Positions 1 to 30,531 of a stretch of 64,000 bases of DNA are shown here, piece after piece. The notes under the pieces were generated by a model that did not search any database, was not told the origin of the DNA, and saw nothing but the letters and a program-made list of their open reading frames with translations. Position 1 is the first letter of the stretch. Every line of letters begins with the position of its first letter. Position numbers and translations under genes: made by a program. Source of the stretch: Otis tarda (lineage: Eukaryota; Chordata; Aves; Otidiformes; Otididae); assembly GCA_026413225.1 (NCBI GenBank), contig CM048553.1:20770501-20834500 (forward strand). Reading direction: 5' to 3'.

Positions 1-3000
1 CTGCTCTGACCTGGAGCCACGCAAGGGGGTACAAGTTTCACTGCTCTGTCTTAAGCAGCTGGTCATCTAATGGGCCACCCTTCAAAGGTGACTTGGGTTC
101 AGGGGACTCATGTTCTCTTCCTGTCCTCACGAGATTCTCTGATCACTGTGAAACCCTTGTTGTGTAAAGGGCAGTGTCAGGCACAATGAGTAGAGGAGCT
201 TCATAGGGCTCAAGGACTTCACTGCTGGGCCCTCTTTAAGACTCAGGCAGCTGTAGGTATTTCCTCAGATGAAGTGTTTGAGCCCGAAAGACCTTTTTGG
301 TCTTAGACACTTAAGTCCAGGGTTTGGTGAAAAGGTACCTTCAGTACTGCTGTTATGCATAGCTTGCCTTGAAAATGTGACTGAGTCAGCCAGCAAAACA
401 CCGCTGTGGATCTAGCCGCCAGGCCTTTCTGTAACCTTGGCATAAGGCAGCCAGTTTTGAGGATTTAAAATTTGAATATAGGTACCAACAGTGACAGCTG
501 AATAAAACTATTATCTAAACTCTTCACAGCTTTTGCCCTTAGTCCTTCAGTACTCCAGTTCCCTCTCTCCAGTGTTGGGACAACAGTGCCACACTAAATC
601 TGAGGGATGTTGCAAAGATTGGGATATACTTTTATCCTGTGTTAATGAAGTGAAGCAAAAGACACATTCAAAACTTGAGCCTCCAGCACGCACAGATTGC
701 AAGAGTGTGCTTTCTGTCTGCTTATTTCTGAATTCACTGAAATATCATTATCACTTCACTGCCAAAGATCTGAGACTTTGCTGAAGTTCATCAAAACAAA
801 ACCATCAATATATACAGAATCTGAACATAAATCTTTTCAAAACTTTGTATAAAGTTTGTAAAAATTCCTTGATAATTTAAGCATTGCATTTCTATCCTAT
901 TTCAGCGCCAATTCTTTTAAAGTTAATAGGCATAACTTATTTCTTGGGCAATAAACTTCAAATATTTCCAAAGGAACTCACTATTTCAGTAACGTGAGCA
1001 AGCTGTACAAATTGAACCTACAATATAATGGCAAAGTTGCCTTAAAGCTTCCAAAAACTTTCCTAGAAAATGACGTCTCTAACATGCAGGCTATACCAAG
1101 TGTCTAGAGTATATAAACATTTTCAGAAGCATGAAAAGATGATACAAACAGATCTAACATTAATGAATTCTCCCAGTTTTTACATGCTGGGAAGTCAGAG
1201 AAAATGAAGAGCAAATAATCCAAGCTTCAGCCATAGGTGAGTACTATGAGCATGCTAAGTGTTTCTGGCATTTTGTAGACATAGATCCTTGTGTAGGAGA
1301 AAGCTATGATCCTCTTTTAGCTTATGTATTTACAGTTAGTCTCTTTTACTTATGGAACAGCTATTAAACATACAGCTAAAAAAACATAAGCTCCTAGGAA
1401 GATCTTCCATCTGCTGAAGTCAGAAGAACATGATGTGCATTTACTTTAGTAACGATAAAACTGTATGACATACATCATATTGGACTTCAGAGTGGATAGT
1501 TTGACGAACCCTTATGAAAAGGGAAACTGTGATTTTAAGCTTGTAGAGTGTGACAAGAATAGAGGATTTTGCTCTGAGTCACCTACAAGAAGAACCTGCC
1601 TCTCTGAAGACTGCAGAGTTTGCAGAGCAGCTGGACTGAAGTTAATAGGAAGGAAACAACCCACTGTTATAGAATAAAGTTATTTTAATTCCAACACAGA
1701 TTGCCCACATGGGGGAGTACATTTATTCTGCAATAGTTCTGCTGGTCAATTTTCCTTGTGCAGTTACAGGTTTTATATAAACTTTCTGTTTTTCCAACAA
1801 CTGTACTTTGTTGTGTGAACGTTTCAATACATGGTTTAAATTTTATGAAAGGAAAGAAAAGTATACAAGATGCTGTTCTTGGTAGTAATGTTGCTCTGGC
1901 TAAATGGAGTCGTAACTTGTTGAGAAAAAAGGGTTGCAGAATTGGTATAGAGTTTTGTTTCCTGCTGGATACATGTCTGCTTATTACCTACATGGAAGTC
2001 TGTCTGCACTGGGAGATCTTTAGAGTATCAAAGTGCTCCTGTGGCTCCACAGGAGGAACATCACTGTCTGTTACACCCATATCAACCCTCATTGCTCCCT
2101 AACAGTCTCCTCATTAGGAAACAGGCATTCCCCCCCCTGCAGAAATCAGAGCACTAGATTAGCTGGTACACACTGGAAACCTGTCACTATCAAGTTCAAA
2201 GCTGCCTTCAGGCTTTTGCACCAAAGGCTAATTGCTTTCCCCACCTTGGGCTTTGCCTACAGCCAAGAGAGATAGTTTTGGTTTCTCATCTCCAGGACCT
2301 GTGTGTTCAGTCAGCTTTGCAACCCAGAAGCACTACTCAGGCATTACTCCTAAGCATCTGCTTCTGTTTATTTCAAAAACCCCTATGAGCACTCATTTGA
2401 AAGTGGACTGTAAATATTAATTTTCTTTGTACTCTAGGCACTTCTGAAATGTCTAAGTTAATACTTCATGTAATGCTTTGCCCTTGTTTTTCCAAGCAGA
2501 TTTTATTCTGCTGCAGCAAAGCAATGTATATCACAAGAGAAGATAAAAGTCTAGGTTGATTTACAAGGTTGGTGACTGAAAAGCAGTGACACACAGAAAA
2601 AGCTGGAGCACTGAGATGAAAGAACTCAGTTTTCCATCCTTTATGATTTTTAACCATGACAGTTAGGTTTTCTTGTTGAGCATGTGTTTCTTTATCACAC
2701 ACAAAAAGAACATTTGAACACAGAGAATTTTGAGGGAAGCAAACCCACAAACTGGTACTCAGGTACTGAGTACTGTCTTGTGATCCAGACATCTCCACTG
2801 AGAATAGAATAAGGCTTTTTTTTTTTTTATCTCCCTAAAATGAATAAATATGCTGAGGAACAGAAAGGTAAAAGAAGAGAGGCACTGGACTAGAAGGCAG
2901 AAGAGAGTATCCAGAACTAGTAGGGAGCAGAAAATTCTCAAAGCTGAGACAGGAATGAGTCCTGATCACAATGGTCCTGCAGTGTAATGTACCCTAAATA

Positions 3001-3239
3001 AAAAAACGCTCAGTCTTCACATGTTGGAAAGCAAGTTGCCTTTATCACAAAATATGTATCCAGTTATTATTTCAGATCTATTTCTCTGTAGAACTGAATT
3101 AGTTGAAGCAAGCTGCTCATTTCAGAAGCTAGAGGAGAGTGGCCAAGAAAGGGGCCTGAAGCGGACATAATCACCAAAGCCATGTTTCCAGAGAAAATAT
3201 AAATTTAAAAAATAAGGTGTAAAATCTCACCTAAAATTA

Positions 3240-3405
3240 AGTTGTTCAGAGGACTGGATCACAGCCTCAGATGTTTTAAAGACCCAGCTGAAGAAAGTAA
3301 TGAACAAACTCATCTGATTTCACAGCTGGCCCTGCTTTGAGAAAGAAGTTAGACTAGATGACTTCTAGCGTTCCTTCCATTCTGAACTATTTTATGTTTC
3401 TATAC
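3240..3405 (+). mobile_element. Ancient CR1 LINE 3' tail fragment
   Basis: The segment from agaggactggatcacagc through ttagactagatgacttctag and gttccttccattctgaac to ttttatgtttctat follows the layout of a CR1 3' end: a 'gactagatgac' core, then 'gttccttcca', then a degenerate 'attctatgattct' tail. It is heavily diverged and has no coding potential. The left boundary is approximate. Confidence 0.7.
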
Positions 3406-3468
3406 ACAATTCTCTATTTGCTTAAACCTGTCTGAATATCACTCATCTTTACCGATGTAAATCGGATG

Positions 3469-3494
3469 GTTTTACACTACTGTTTTACACTACT
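3469..3494. repeat. 13-bp perfect tandem duplication
   Basis: The unit gttttacactact occurs twice with no spacer (3469-3481 and 3482-3494). It is probably replication slippage inside the intron. Confidence 0.9.
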
Positions 3495-5408
3495 GAAATT
3501 CCCACATGGAGACATAGCCTTAGTTTGCTTTTCTGAAGACATCCTTTTTTTAAGGAATCAACTCCAGTTCCTGCTTTTGCTGCTAGTCAAACAACATCCA
3601 AGCATAGCCTGCATGAAATGACAGTCTCGCTACTGTCAGTAATGGACTAATTAACTGCAATAAAACTGTGCAGTTTATCTGCTGCAGCTTGTCAAAGGCA
3701 CAACTGTGCTGCAGCGTGGAGCCAGCTGTTTCTGGTAAACAGTGCAGGACTGCCTCACAGTAGGTTCATCTTTGATTGCAGTGTGATCTTCAAAGGCAAA
3801 ATGAAAAGTAAGATTTTTTCATGCAAACTTTAATTGAATAGAAATAGGTGTGTTGAGACTCTATATTTTTCAGCAGTAAATTACACCTTGCCTGTTGTGT
3901 AGGGGCAGCCACAAATTCACCTAAATACGTGGAAGGGAACACAGTCTAACTACATGCCTGGTGTTGCTGCCTGCTAAAGGTGAAGGATAAAACCCTTTTA
4001 GTTCTCCACAGTGAATTTGTGCCTCAGTGAGCAAAACAGATTTTCGAGCAACTCCAGAATTCAGGAAACTCAGTTCTTCAGAAACTACAGAGAAAACAAA
4101 GGATCTGAAGGTCTGCCTGTCCTTCATAAGAGGTCTGAATTTACCATCTCTTCAAATCTTACCTACTAGAATTGAGTTTATCCAAAAAGAAACAAGAACA
4201 CTGTCCATAAAGCATCAGACCTTGCTCAAACCAAAGCCAAGAGATTTTCAATGCTACATTTATTAATGGAAGTAGAATCAAGCAATGCTGGAAAGCAAGA
4301 AATTGGCTAAAGGAAGCAAGATTTCCTCATGCTTGCTTAGAACAGTTTTCTACAAGTATCCTTACTCTTGAAGTTGTTTGATATGTTTTCTGTGAAATTA
4401 TTTAATTTAGCTCTAATTCCACTCAAGCGTTTTTTTTTGCAAGACAAACTGACAACAGAGTGACTACTCAAATGACTTACTAAGGGAGTAGAAGCTTAAG
4501 AAAACATAATAAAAGTGACCTGAGGTTCCTAATTCTGTACCATGTTCATCAGCTGTTTATCAGTTCTTCAGCATGGTATTAAATTATTACACTGTTTTAG
4601 ACTACTACTAGCATCCTTTCACTATGCATCCATTTTATACATGATGTTTCTAAATCCAATCACTAGGGTTGAAAAACACAACAATAATAAATATCCATTA
4701 TAATACTGCATTTTGTGTCAGAGAACTGGTGTTAAAGAAATTCTTGCTACATTGGTAAATGAAAGTCAGTAACTGAAAAATTGAAGAACTTTTTGGAAAA
4801 GCTATAGCTGCAGAGTTTCCATGTTGCTGTCTGTGCTCCAGCTGCTCCACAGAGTGTAAATTGCTCCTGCTGCTGACTTGACTGTCCTTGTCAATGTGGC
4901 AGTGAGAGGCTGAGGAGACCCAACACACCCACTAAGTATAATGAGAGGTTAAAAGACAAAAGACTCTGAGTCTTTGGATGTGTTTCTCTACCCACTGTTA
5001 AGAGAACGAGTATGTCTTTATACTTACATTACCACCCCATATCTCTATGTGGTTAAATTATTTTTTATGAAGCCAGGGATACAGGCAGAAAAAATGAATT
5101 TTATTATGATTTCTACTTCTTGTTCTCTTTCAAAAGGATTTTAGAGTAGAGTTAAGCATATAGGAACAAAAGCTTAAGTTCCAAAAGAACTGTTTTGACC
5201 ATTCTTGCCTAATTTCTTTGCTGGGGTGAAATGAGACAATGATGTGTTGCTAGTGATCGCAACTCAGGTGTACGTTTATGTGAATGCATGTATATAAGAC
5301 CTAAATATAACAATCCTCTGGGCTGAACAACCTATAGGCAATGTTTTTGGATATCCCTTGAGCACAGCTGCATATCCACACACACACAAAAAAAAATCCT
5401 TTTCTTTA

Positions 5409-6551
<1,143 letters not shown>

Positions 6552-9500
6552 TTACACTTTACTATTTTGCAGTCTGTAGATTGTGAAAAATAGTAGATGT
6601 AATGATTGCTCATGGTTCCTTAGGTGCACACATGATGGCAATTTTCCTCAAGAATATATCAGTTTTAGACACCATGAAGGAATATGTAAAAGGTATAGAC
6701 AGATAATTTTTTAGTTGAGAAACTATCAGAGCTCACAGAATAGGTACCTATTCCCAGTAAGGGATTATGAAAACACTGGGTGTGCTCTCAAGCATCTCAG
6801 ACATTCATTTAGGCAGAAATTCTAGAGAGTATACTGTCAGACATTTTAGGGTATATTTCAGATGCTTGCTTTCCTAAGACATTTCTCAGTTTACAGACTT
6901 GAGAGAAATGCTTTACATGCTCACTTTGTCAGTTGTTGTCAAGATGTGCAAACAAAACTGATTTCACTGCTTAATCAAATTTGTTACCTACAAGCTACCT
7001 CACATCTAAATGCACTAGAACATTTTTTTCATATTATAACATTAAAGAGGACAAGTCTTTCTAAACAGCCAATATTATGCATAATCTTTACACAAGCTGA
7101 CTGCACTTAAGTTTCTCAAAGCAGAAATTCAATACAGTCAACGCACTGTTCTTATGGGCTTTGAATACACAGGCGACTTAAAGACTCAAGCACAAGGTAA
7201 GTGTGAAAAAATCACGTAAGTGTTAGTTTCCAGATCAATATATCACGTATTCTGAATATTTCACATTTTAAGTGCACAGCTGTAATGCAGAATGGCAAGC
7301 TTGTACCATTTGCAAATTAAAAGTACAGCCTATACCACCAATCTGACACAATAATGATGATTTCCTGGTGCGCTGGACTCAAATTTATGTCCTTTCTGAA
7401 AGTCTGCTAAACTAATTGAAATCAATGGTAAATACAATCACTGACACTGTGGAGTCTTGCCAGAGAGCAATAAAGGGTTACATAACAGGTTAATCTGGTC
7501 AATGACTGTTCTAAGTCTATGTGCAACAGAAGAAAAGAAATTGCAGACAGCCACAGACTCAATCTTAGGCAGTCTTCTGTGTTGCCAGTCCTGTATGGAT
7601 TAGGGCACACCTTGTTGCTTGGTATAAAGGCTGCATTTCTGCAGCTTGAAGTAGACTCACGTGGGCTCCCCAGCTGCTAAGCAATGACATAGTTCACCAA
7701 ATCTGAAGTGTTTTTCACAATCTCTTGTTAGGAGGGATGTTGTAGGCAATTTTCAGACAGAAAATGGAACCTCAACCAAAATCAATCAAGAAATGAATAC
7801 TAATTTTTAAGGGAAGAGAGAAAGTGCATTAAGGTGTCCTGTGGCTGAGATGCCTCTTGGCTCAAGCGGATGAGGCTTTCTAAGAAAAGAGGCATGGCCA
7901 ACCTCTAAAAGTGCAAGCGTGGGAATCTCCTTCAGATCACACAGAAAACAACCATCAAGCTCTTGGTGTCAGCTGGAACAAACAGGGGAATCTCTGAGGA
8001 GGGAAGGGAAGCAGAAGCAGAGCTGGGGTGGGATAACTCCCCTGCATCCTGGGGTCACTGCGGGCAAAGCAGCCTCTCTGCCCTCTCTCACTCCATAAGC
8101 TCTCAGGCACAGGGAGGCAGTGTCTGGCTTTCAGACAATAATATTTCTATTTAGCTCCAAATCAGCACCTTTGCCAAGCAGCTGCCATTTACTTGAAGCT
8201 GACTTTGCTATGGCTTCACCCCTCCTGACAGAGGATTTATCTTTCAGTATAAAATGCACCTACCATTGAGCTAGTTTTCGGTTTTGCCTACAAAGTCATT
8301 CTGACTAGTTAAAAGACAGATATGGGGATGTGTCAAACATTTACCCCAACAAATGCCTTAGCCATGTCCTTCAAACCCACTGGACAGAAAAGGTTTTCAA
8401 GGCAAAGCTAATCTTGTGCTGGGGTGGGGAAAGTCTCTTGCTAGCAGTGAGAGGTTCATGCTCCCAGGATGGTAAGTCCCATAAAAGCACCGGCCAAATC
8501 AGCGTGATCGCAAAATGTGTTTGAAATGAACTCCTGCCAATGCTGAAGGCTGTAATTTGTTTCCACAGAAATCTTTGTCCTTCTATCCCAAAAAAATAAG
8601 CAAATGAATACATAAATTAAAATGGTAGGTGCTGGCATTTTAATTGAACTCCATTTCATCTCACCAGTAGTGCTACAGACTGGCATGCTATAACCCTGTT
8701 TACTCTGAACCTTTCCTAACAGACTCCTCACAAGGCTCACAAGAAATAAGAAGCTTCTGGTTTTCCACAAATCCAGTAAAAATCAGTGACTCAGGTCACA
8801 GGCACTTTTATCTCACCCAGTGCATGAAATTTCTAAAACCCACTGATTTTAAGATAATTAAGTTTATAAAAAAAAATTCTAATCACACATATATCAGCAT
8901 GACTGTTGATCCCATTAAATCCCGCTTCCTTGTACACTCAGATTTGATCTTTCCCTTCTTTAGGAAGATGACTGTGCCAAGCACAGGTGGTGATCTATCT
9001 ACAGTAAGAAACTTAAGTACAGAGAGGTATTTGTATAGTCACCTTCTTTGCACATACTTGCAGGTAGGTAGGTTGGAAACACAAGTGTTCATATTTATCT
9101 GTCTGGCCAGGTTGTAAAAAAATGCAGGTGTAGAGTCTTTTGAAAGTCTGACTTGCAACACGCCATGCTTCCCTCCTCAAAATGCACTTTTTCCTCCCTG
9201 TTTAGAATTCTGAGCCTGTATGCCCATAACGAAACTGGCTAGAAAAGCTAAATTCAACAGGATAAACAGAAAAATGAATATTCTCCCCTGACACTTTTCC
9301 CCTCAACCTCTCCACGCACACTCCTGCTCCAACATGAGACACGCACTGCCTTTCGCTCAGGTGGAAATTGTTCTTTGCCTTATGCTGCCTATTTAGCTCT
9401 TTCACAAACAAGTACAAGTGCAGCATCACAAAGAAGGAAAAGAGCTAATGTATTTCAGTATGTACCTTAAACTTGACAAGGACTACTGAAATCATTGGAT

Positions 9501-9934
9501 GCAGTAATAGACAAAAATTTAAGCATTATGTGCAGGTATTTTTCTGAAAAGAGGTATTACATCAGGTCTAACAGGGAAGGAAGGAAAGGAAAAGTACTTT
9601 TTGCCTGCGTATACACTTTTGAAGTACCACTTCTGGTTCTGAATTTCAGAAAATATGTACATATTCTTGTCATGAAAATATCTTACTTTCTGTAGCTCTT
9701 TCAGAGTACCTCAAACATCCTTTTTAAGTGAATGATAGAACTTACAATTTTATTTTTTTTTCAATAACAGAGTCTATATTTTTTTGCAATTTGGTTTAAT
9801 TTACAGCATGGTCCAAATTGTTCTTTGGTTTGCTTCTGTGGCATGTACATGTGCTATCTTCGAATCCAAGGCCAAAGGTACAGTCCTAGCAGAAAAAGCT
9901 GAAGAAAATACCAGCTACTTGAGGTAAGTTCATT

Positions 9935-9962
9935 CCTCAGTGACCTAGAGAGGTCACTGAGG
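9935..9962. repeat. Perfect 11-bp inverted repeat (hairpin)
   Basis: The left arm cctcagtgacc (9935-9945) and right arm ggtcactgagg (9952-9962) are exact reverse complements separated by a 6-nt loop (tagaga). Confidence 0.9.
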
Positions 9963-9989
9963 TGGGGCGTCACAAGGCCCACTGAATGA

Positions 9990-10014
9990 ATCCCTTCAAG
10001 GGATTTGAAGGGAT
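9990..10014. repeat. Perfect 10-bp inverted repeat (hairpin)
   Basis: The left arm atcccttcaa (9990-9999) pairs exactly with ttgaagggat (10005-10014) across a 5-nt loop. It lies only 27 nt after the hairpin at 9935-9962. Confidence 0.9.
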
Positions 10015-13000
10015 CAAGCAATGGATCGGTAAATTACAGATGTGCAAGATTCTAGTACAACAAAACATTTCTATGGATTTTTATCACAGTAGTTCAAAAC
10101 TAAATAATGGCATATAAATATTCTATGAAACAGAACTGCCAGAACTAACTAAATGTACTAAATAGAGAGAGTGCTCTGGAGACAGAGCAGTGCCAGAAGA
10201 GCAACAACAACTTCCTAACATACCTGAAGGGTCAGTAGCTAGCAATAAACCATTCTAAATATGTGTCCAACAGATTCACAATCTCTGGTACTTTTCCATC
10301 ACATAATCACTTTTCCTCATACAGCATTCCTCAGCTAAAACCTGCAATTCAGTGAAATGTAAAAATATTGGAGGTCAGTTAGATTTTTTAAAATATATGT
10401 TCACACAAATAAAAATCTTTGTCAGTGAGAGATTTCTAGGGAATTGAGATGGGCTATATACCCAGCAAAAACTGCTCAACAAGGCCATATGTATTCATAC
10501 AGCTGCACTTTCATTTTTAAGCTTAGCTGACAGAGAAAACACAAATAGTAAGAGGGTGCATTTGATTACACAGAAGTCAATCTGAAGCAAATAATTTATG
10601 AAACATATCCAGCTTACACCGCAAGCAATTTGTGAGAAATGTAAGGGATACAGAAGGGTGGGGCACAGCTGCTGTACTGTACAGCCACTGGCTTTGCTTG
10701 ATAGGGACTTTGTTTAGCACCACTGGCTGAACAAAATCTTCAAGTGAATATACGTTTTGCCAACCTGGTATGTCTGTTTACCAACACTACAAAAGGTAAG
10801 GGTACCAGAATGTTAAAGCAATCTTTGTTCTTTGTTTTTAACAGCTTCCTACTGCTAAACTTATCAATATTAATTACTTCTTGAGGTACTGACACTAGAA
10901 TCAAAAATGCCGGTAATCAAACCACCACCACCATTGCTCTTGGTCATGGATTACTACACACATGTCTGAATCTAGATCAAAACTCAGATTCCCTAATTGT
11001 ATTAATTTTTTCACTCTCATAAAAGTTACAAAAAATTCATTTAAAACCTGGAAGCTGCACCTCAAAGATGCATAATCTGCGAATAAGCCAACCAGGGAAG
11101 CAGGCTCTGAAAATACCTGCTTTATGAATAATGTAGAAAAACTGTTCTGCACCAACGCTCTGTGCCTACCACACATCATTTACTTTGAAACTCTTCATGT
11201 TCTTTCAGATTTAGCCCAATTCCTGATACCACATGAGTTGCTCTTAGTACAGGATCTAGGTTTGAAAAATATGCTTTCTCCCCTTAAGCCACCATGCACT
11301 GAACTGCCTAATTCTGAAACTGATCAATGGTCAGTTAAGGCTTTGGCTAAAATAAGAACACTGAAAACTTTGATCGTCTCATACCAGTCCCTGAAGTGTT
11401 GTTATGCCACCGAATATTGGCAGCATGTCCATCTCTTTCCCGTGCTGCTCCTGAATCAGACAAGTGGCATCAAGGAACTCAGCTGCCCAGCCAAACCCTT
11501 TTGGGCCAGCACACAAACACACAGGGCTGGAGGAGCTGGCACTCTGTGGAATTAGTTACACTAGTGGAGAGCAAGAATAAATACTGTGAATTTACAGCTA
11601 TAACTTTGGGCCTCACTTTGTACAGAAGTAAATAACATTACCACTAAGGCAGCAGCAGATTAGACTTTGTGATTTCCCAGATGGTGCTTCACCTTTATAC
11701 AATAAATTTCAAAAAAAACCCCTACTAGTCTTCCTTTACCCTTTAGGAAGGTAATCCTAAGGTTCTTTCAGGGGCCTTACTGCTGTAAACAAACTGGTGA
11801 GAAATCTTCAGCAAATGGTTATAACACGCAGACTTGTCACTTAATTATATGCTTGAGTTACACTACATATTGAGTGGCACTAATTGCATCGAAACTGGAG
11901 CATTACTAACACATAACTTAGCTACAATTTTGATTGTGTAAACAGTGTTGTTGAGTAATTTCAGTGCCATTAAATGTTGGGTTGTCAAAGTACGGATTTC
12001 CTAAAAGAGCTGTACCTAATACAGCAGAGGCCAAGATCATGGTGAAGTATGTCTCATCTTGGAGAAAAACCTAGCCATTATCTGTAAGTGCAAGATGAGT
12101 AACTCAACTGTGCAGACCCCCTGAATCTGACACTCTCTCATTTTACAAATGTATTTCATGCTCTTGTGGAAAATAAAATATAATGTGGGCAAGCTCACTG
12201 GTGAGCTTTTTCATTGCTAAAATAAAATAGTGGGTTGCAGGAAATGCTTTTAAATTTCTTCTTCGTGCACAACAAAAAGCAAATTGATAGACAAAAGGGA
12301 GAGAGTACAGAAACAAAGGAGCGAAATGTAGTAACCTTGAAGAAAAAGAAAGATGTAGGGAAAGAAAGATGGTCATGAAATGGAGAATGATCTTGGGAGT
12401 TTGCAGAAGAGGGAGCAAAGGACACCACACGTGACTGAAAGAAGGACCAAGAACAGAATGCCAAGGATGGCTGAGAAAAAACAAGAAATAAGAGGGAAAA
12501 GGGGAGAGAAGGTGGTTGCAATGGGACAGGGACAAGGTTCCTGATGCAGTGAAGATGCTCAAGAAATGGGAGGAGAGAAAACTTGCTGGAGTGTCGTAGT
12601 TTAGCCTCAGTTGCGGTCAGACTACGCAGTCTCTCTCTCACTCCCCCCACCCTTCCCTCTTCCTGGGCTTAACATTATCTCTACCACCTTCCCCCTCCCG
12701 AGCAGCACAGGGGGGAAGAGGGAATGGGGGTTGCAGTCAGTTCATCACGCATTGTTTTACGCCGCTGCTTTGTCGTCGAGGGAAGAACTCCTCGCATTCC
12801 TCCCCTGCTCCATTGTGGGGTCCCTCCCACGGGCCACAGTCCTTCACGAAACTGCTCCAGCGTGGGTCATCTCTTCCACGGGGTGCAGTCTCTCCAGAAG
12901 AGCTGCCCCAGCAAGCCCTCCATGGGCCACAGCCTCCTTCAGGCATCCACCTCCCTGGATGTGGGGTCCTTCACGGGCTCCAGGTAGATCTCTGCTCCTC

Positions 13001-13381
13001 TGTGGACCTCCATGGGCTGCAGGGGGACAATCTGCTCCACCATAGTCATCACCACAGGCTGCAGGGGAATCTTGGCCAGAAGCCACATTACTCCTCCCCC
13101 TCCTTCTTCACTGACCTTGGCATCTGCACCTGTTCTTCTCACAAGAAAAATTCTTCACAACAGGCTGGCAGACGCCTCTCAGGACCTTTTTACATCTCAT
13201 TCACATCTCATCTCTTCTATACTTCTTGCAGCCAGGCTGGGCTGAGTTGGGCCCAGTCGGCCGCCTGGCGGTAGGCCAGAGGCTGAGGCCTGCAAGGCCC
13301 ACAAGGCTCGCGCCTCCCCCTCTCTGCCCCTGCTCAGCTCCTTCGCATCTTCTCTTCTTTTTTTTTATTCCTTCTGTTTTC

Positions 13382-14226
13382 TCGGCGACATGGACAGTGG
13401 GATAGAGTGCACCCTCAGCAAGTTCGCAGATGACACCAAGCTGTGTGGTGCCGTCGACTCGCTGGAAGGGAGGGATGCCATCCAGAGGGACCTTGACAGG
13501 CTGGAGAGGTGGGCCCGTGCCAACCTCATGAAGTTCAACCAGGCCAAGTGCAAGGTCCTGCACCTGGGTCGTGGCAATCCCAGGCACAAATACAGGCTGG
13601 GCGGAGAATGGATTGAGAGCAGCCCTGAGGAGAAAGACTTGGGAGTGCTGGTAGACAAGAGGCTCAACATGAGTGGGCAATGGGCCCTTGCGGCCCAGAA
13701 GGCCAACCGCATCCTGGGCTGCATCAAGAGGAGCGTGGCCAGCAGGTCGAGGGAGGTGATTCTGCCCCTCTACTCTGCCCTGGTGAGACCCCACCTGGAG
13801 TACTGTGTCCAGTTCTGGAGTCCCCAACACAAGAAGGACATGGAACAGTTGGAAAGGGTCCAGAGGAGGGCCACAAAGATGATCAGAGGGCTGGAGCACC
13901 TCTCCTATGAGGACAGGCTGAGAGAGTTGGGGCTGTTCAGCCTGGAGAAGAGGAGGCTCCGGGGAGACCTGATAGTGGTCTTCCAATACCTCAAGGGGGC
14001 CTACAGGAAAGATGGGGAGAAGCTGTTCAGTAGGGCCTGTTGTGATAGGACAAGGGGTAATGGGTTTAAATTAGAAGGAGGTAGGTTTAGATTAGATATT
14101 AGAAAAAAATTTTTTACAATGAGAGTTGTAGAGCACTGGAACAGGTTGCCCAGAGAGGTGGTGGATGCCCCATCCCTGGAAATGTTCAAGGCCAGGCTGG
14201 ATGAGGCTCTGAGCAACCTGATCTAG
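13382..14226 (+). pseudogene. CR1 ORF2 C-terminal fragment (reverse transcriptase end)
   Basis: Open frame of 278 codons from the first ATG at 13390 to TAG at 14224-14226. It begins [20 protein letters not shown], so it contains the FADD catalytic motif of reverse transcriptase near its start, then the thumb/C-terminal region to DEALSNLI. The endonuclease domain and most RT motifs ([16 protein letters not shown]) are missing because the insertion is 5'-truncated. The ATG is an internal Met, not a natural start. It differs from the same region of the copy at 59603 at only about a dozen residues. It cannot encode a functional retrotransposition protein. Confidence 0.9.
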
Positions 14227-14326
14227 TCAGGGATGTCCCTGCTTCTTGCAGGGGGGTTGGACTAGATGACCTTTGAAGGTCCCTTCCAACTCTAACCATT
14301 CTATGATTCTGTGATTCTATGATTCT
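13382..14326 (+). mobile_element. 5'-truncated CR1 LINE inserted in an LTR
   Basis: Starts abruptly at tcggcgacatgg, in the middle of the reverse transcriptase region, and runs to the CR1 3' end: ttggactagatgacctttg, cccttccaac, then attctatgattctgtgattctatgattct-type repeats. It is 945 bp long. The empty-site sequence in the homologous LTR at 50758 shows the insertion point directly; no target duplication is visible, as is common for CR1. It is nearly identical in sequence to the 3' half of the CR1 at 59492-61450. Confidence 0.95.
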
Positions 14327-14330
14327 CCTT

Positions 14331-14338
14331 CTTAAATA
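14331..14338 (-). promoter_or_regulatory. LTR TATA box separated from its start region by CR1
   Basis: Read on the minus strand this is TATTTAAG, the same element as at 50931-50938 in the intact copy. The CR1 sits immediately downstream (in LTR sense), so the normal transcription start region has been displaced by 945 bp. Confidence 0.6.
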
Positions 14339-14512
14339 CATTATTGCAGAGGCATTACCATGAAACATTCTGCTACCAATTGGCTCGGCCTTGGCCAGCA
14401 GCGGGTCCGCCCTAGGCCCAGCCGGGCCCACTGAACAAAGAAAAGCAATTTCTAGCAGCTTCCTACAAAAGCTACTACCTTAAGCCCCCCCTCACTAAAC
14501 AAAACCAGAACA

Positions 14513-30531
<16,019 letters not shown>

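Larger units (their letters stand above)
12592..14512 (-). mobile_element. Solo LTR (ERVL-like), interrupted by a CR1 copy
   Basis: The LTR parts are 12592-13381 and 14327-14512 (about 976 bp without the CR1). They are clearly homologous, in opposite orientation, to the LTR at 50758-51894. The ends read tgtcgtagtttagcc...accagaaca on the plus strand, i.e. TG...CA. The flanks carry an exact 5-bp target duplication, tggag (12587-12591 and 14513-14517), which fits ERVL-type integration. Sense is minus, because the family's TATA box (TATTTAAG) reads on the minus strand at 14338-14331. No viral coding region is attached. Compared with the other copy, it lacks a 179-bp block that includes the poly(A) signal. 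Confidence 0.88.

Noticed and set aside
11124..11555. 143-codon plus-strand open frame
   Set aside because: No domain or homology recognised, and it is antisense inside a PLXDC2 intron. A frame of this length is expected by chance in 64 kb read in six frames.
12611..13986. Many overlapping frames of 70-261 codons on both strands
   Set aside because: They are shadows of a GC-rich LTR and of the CR1 reverse transcriptase frame read in other phases.
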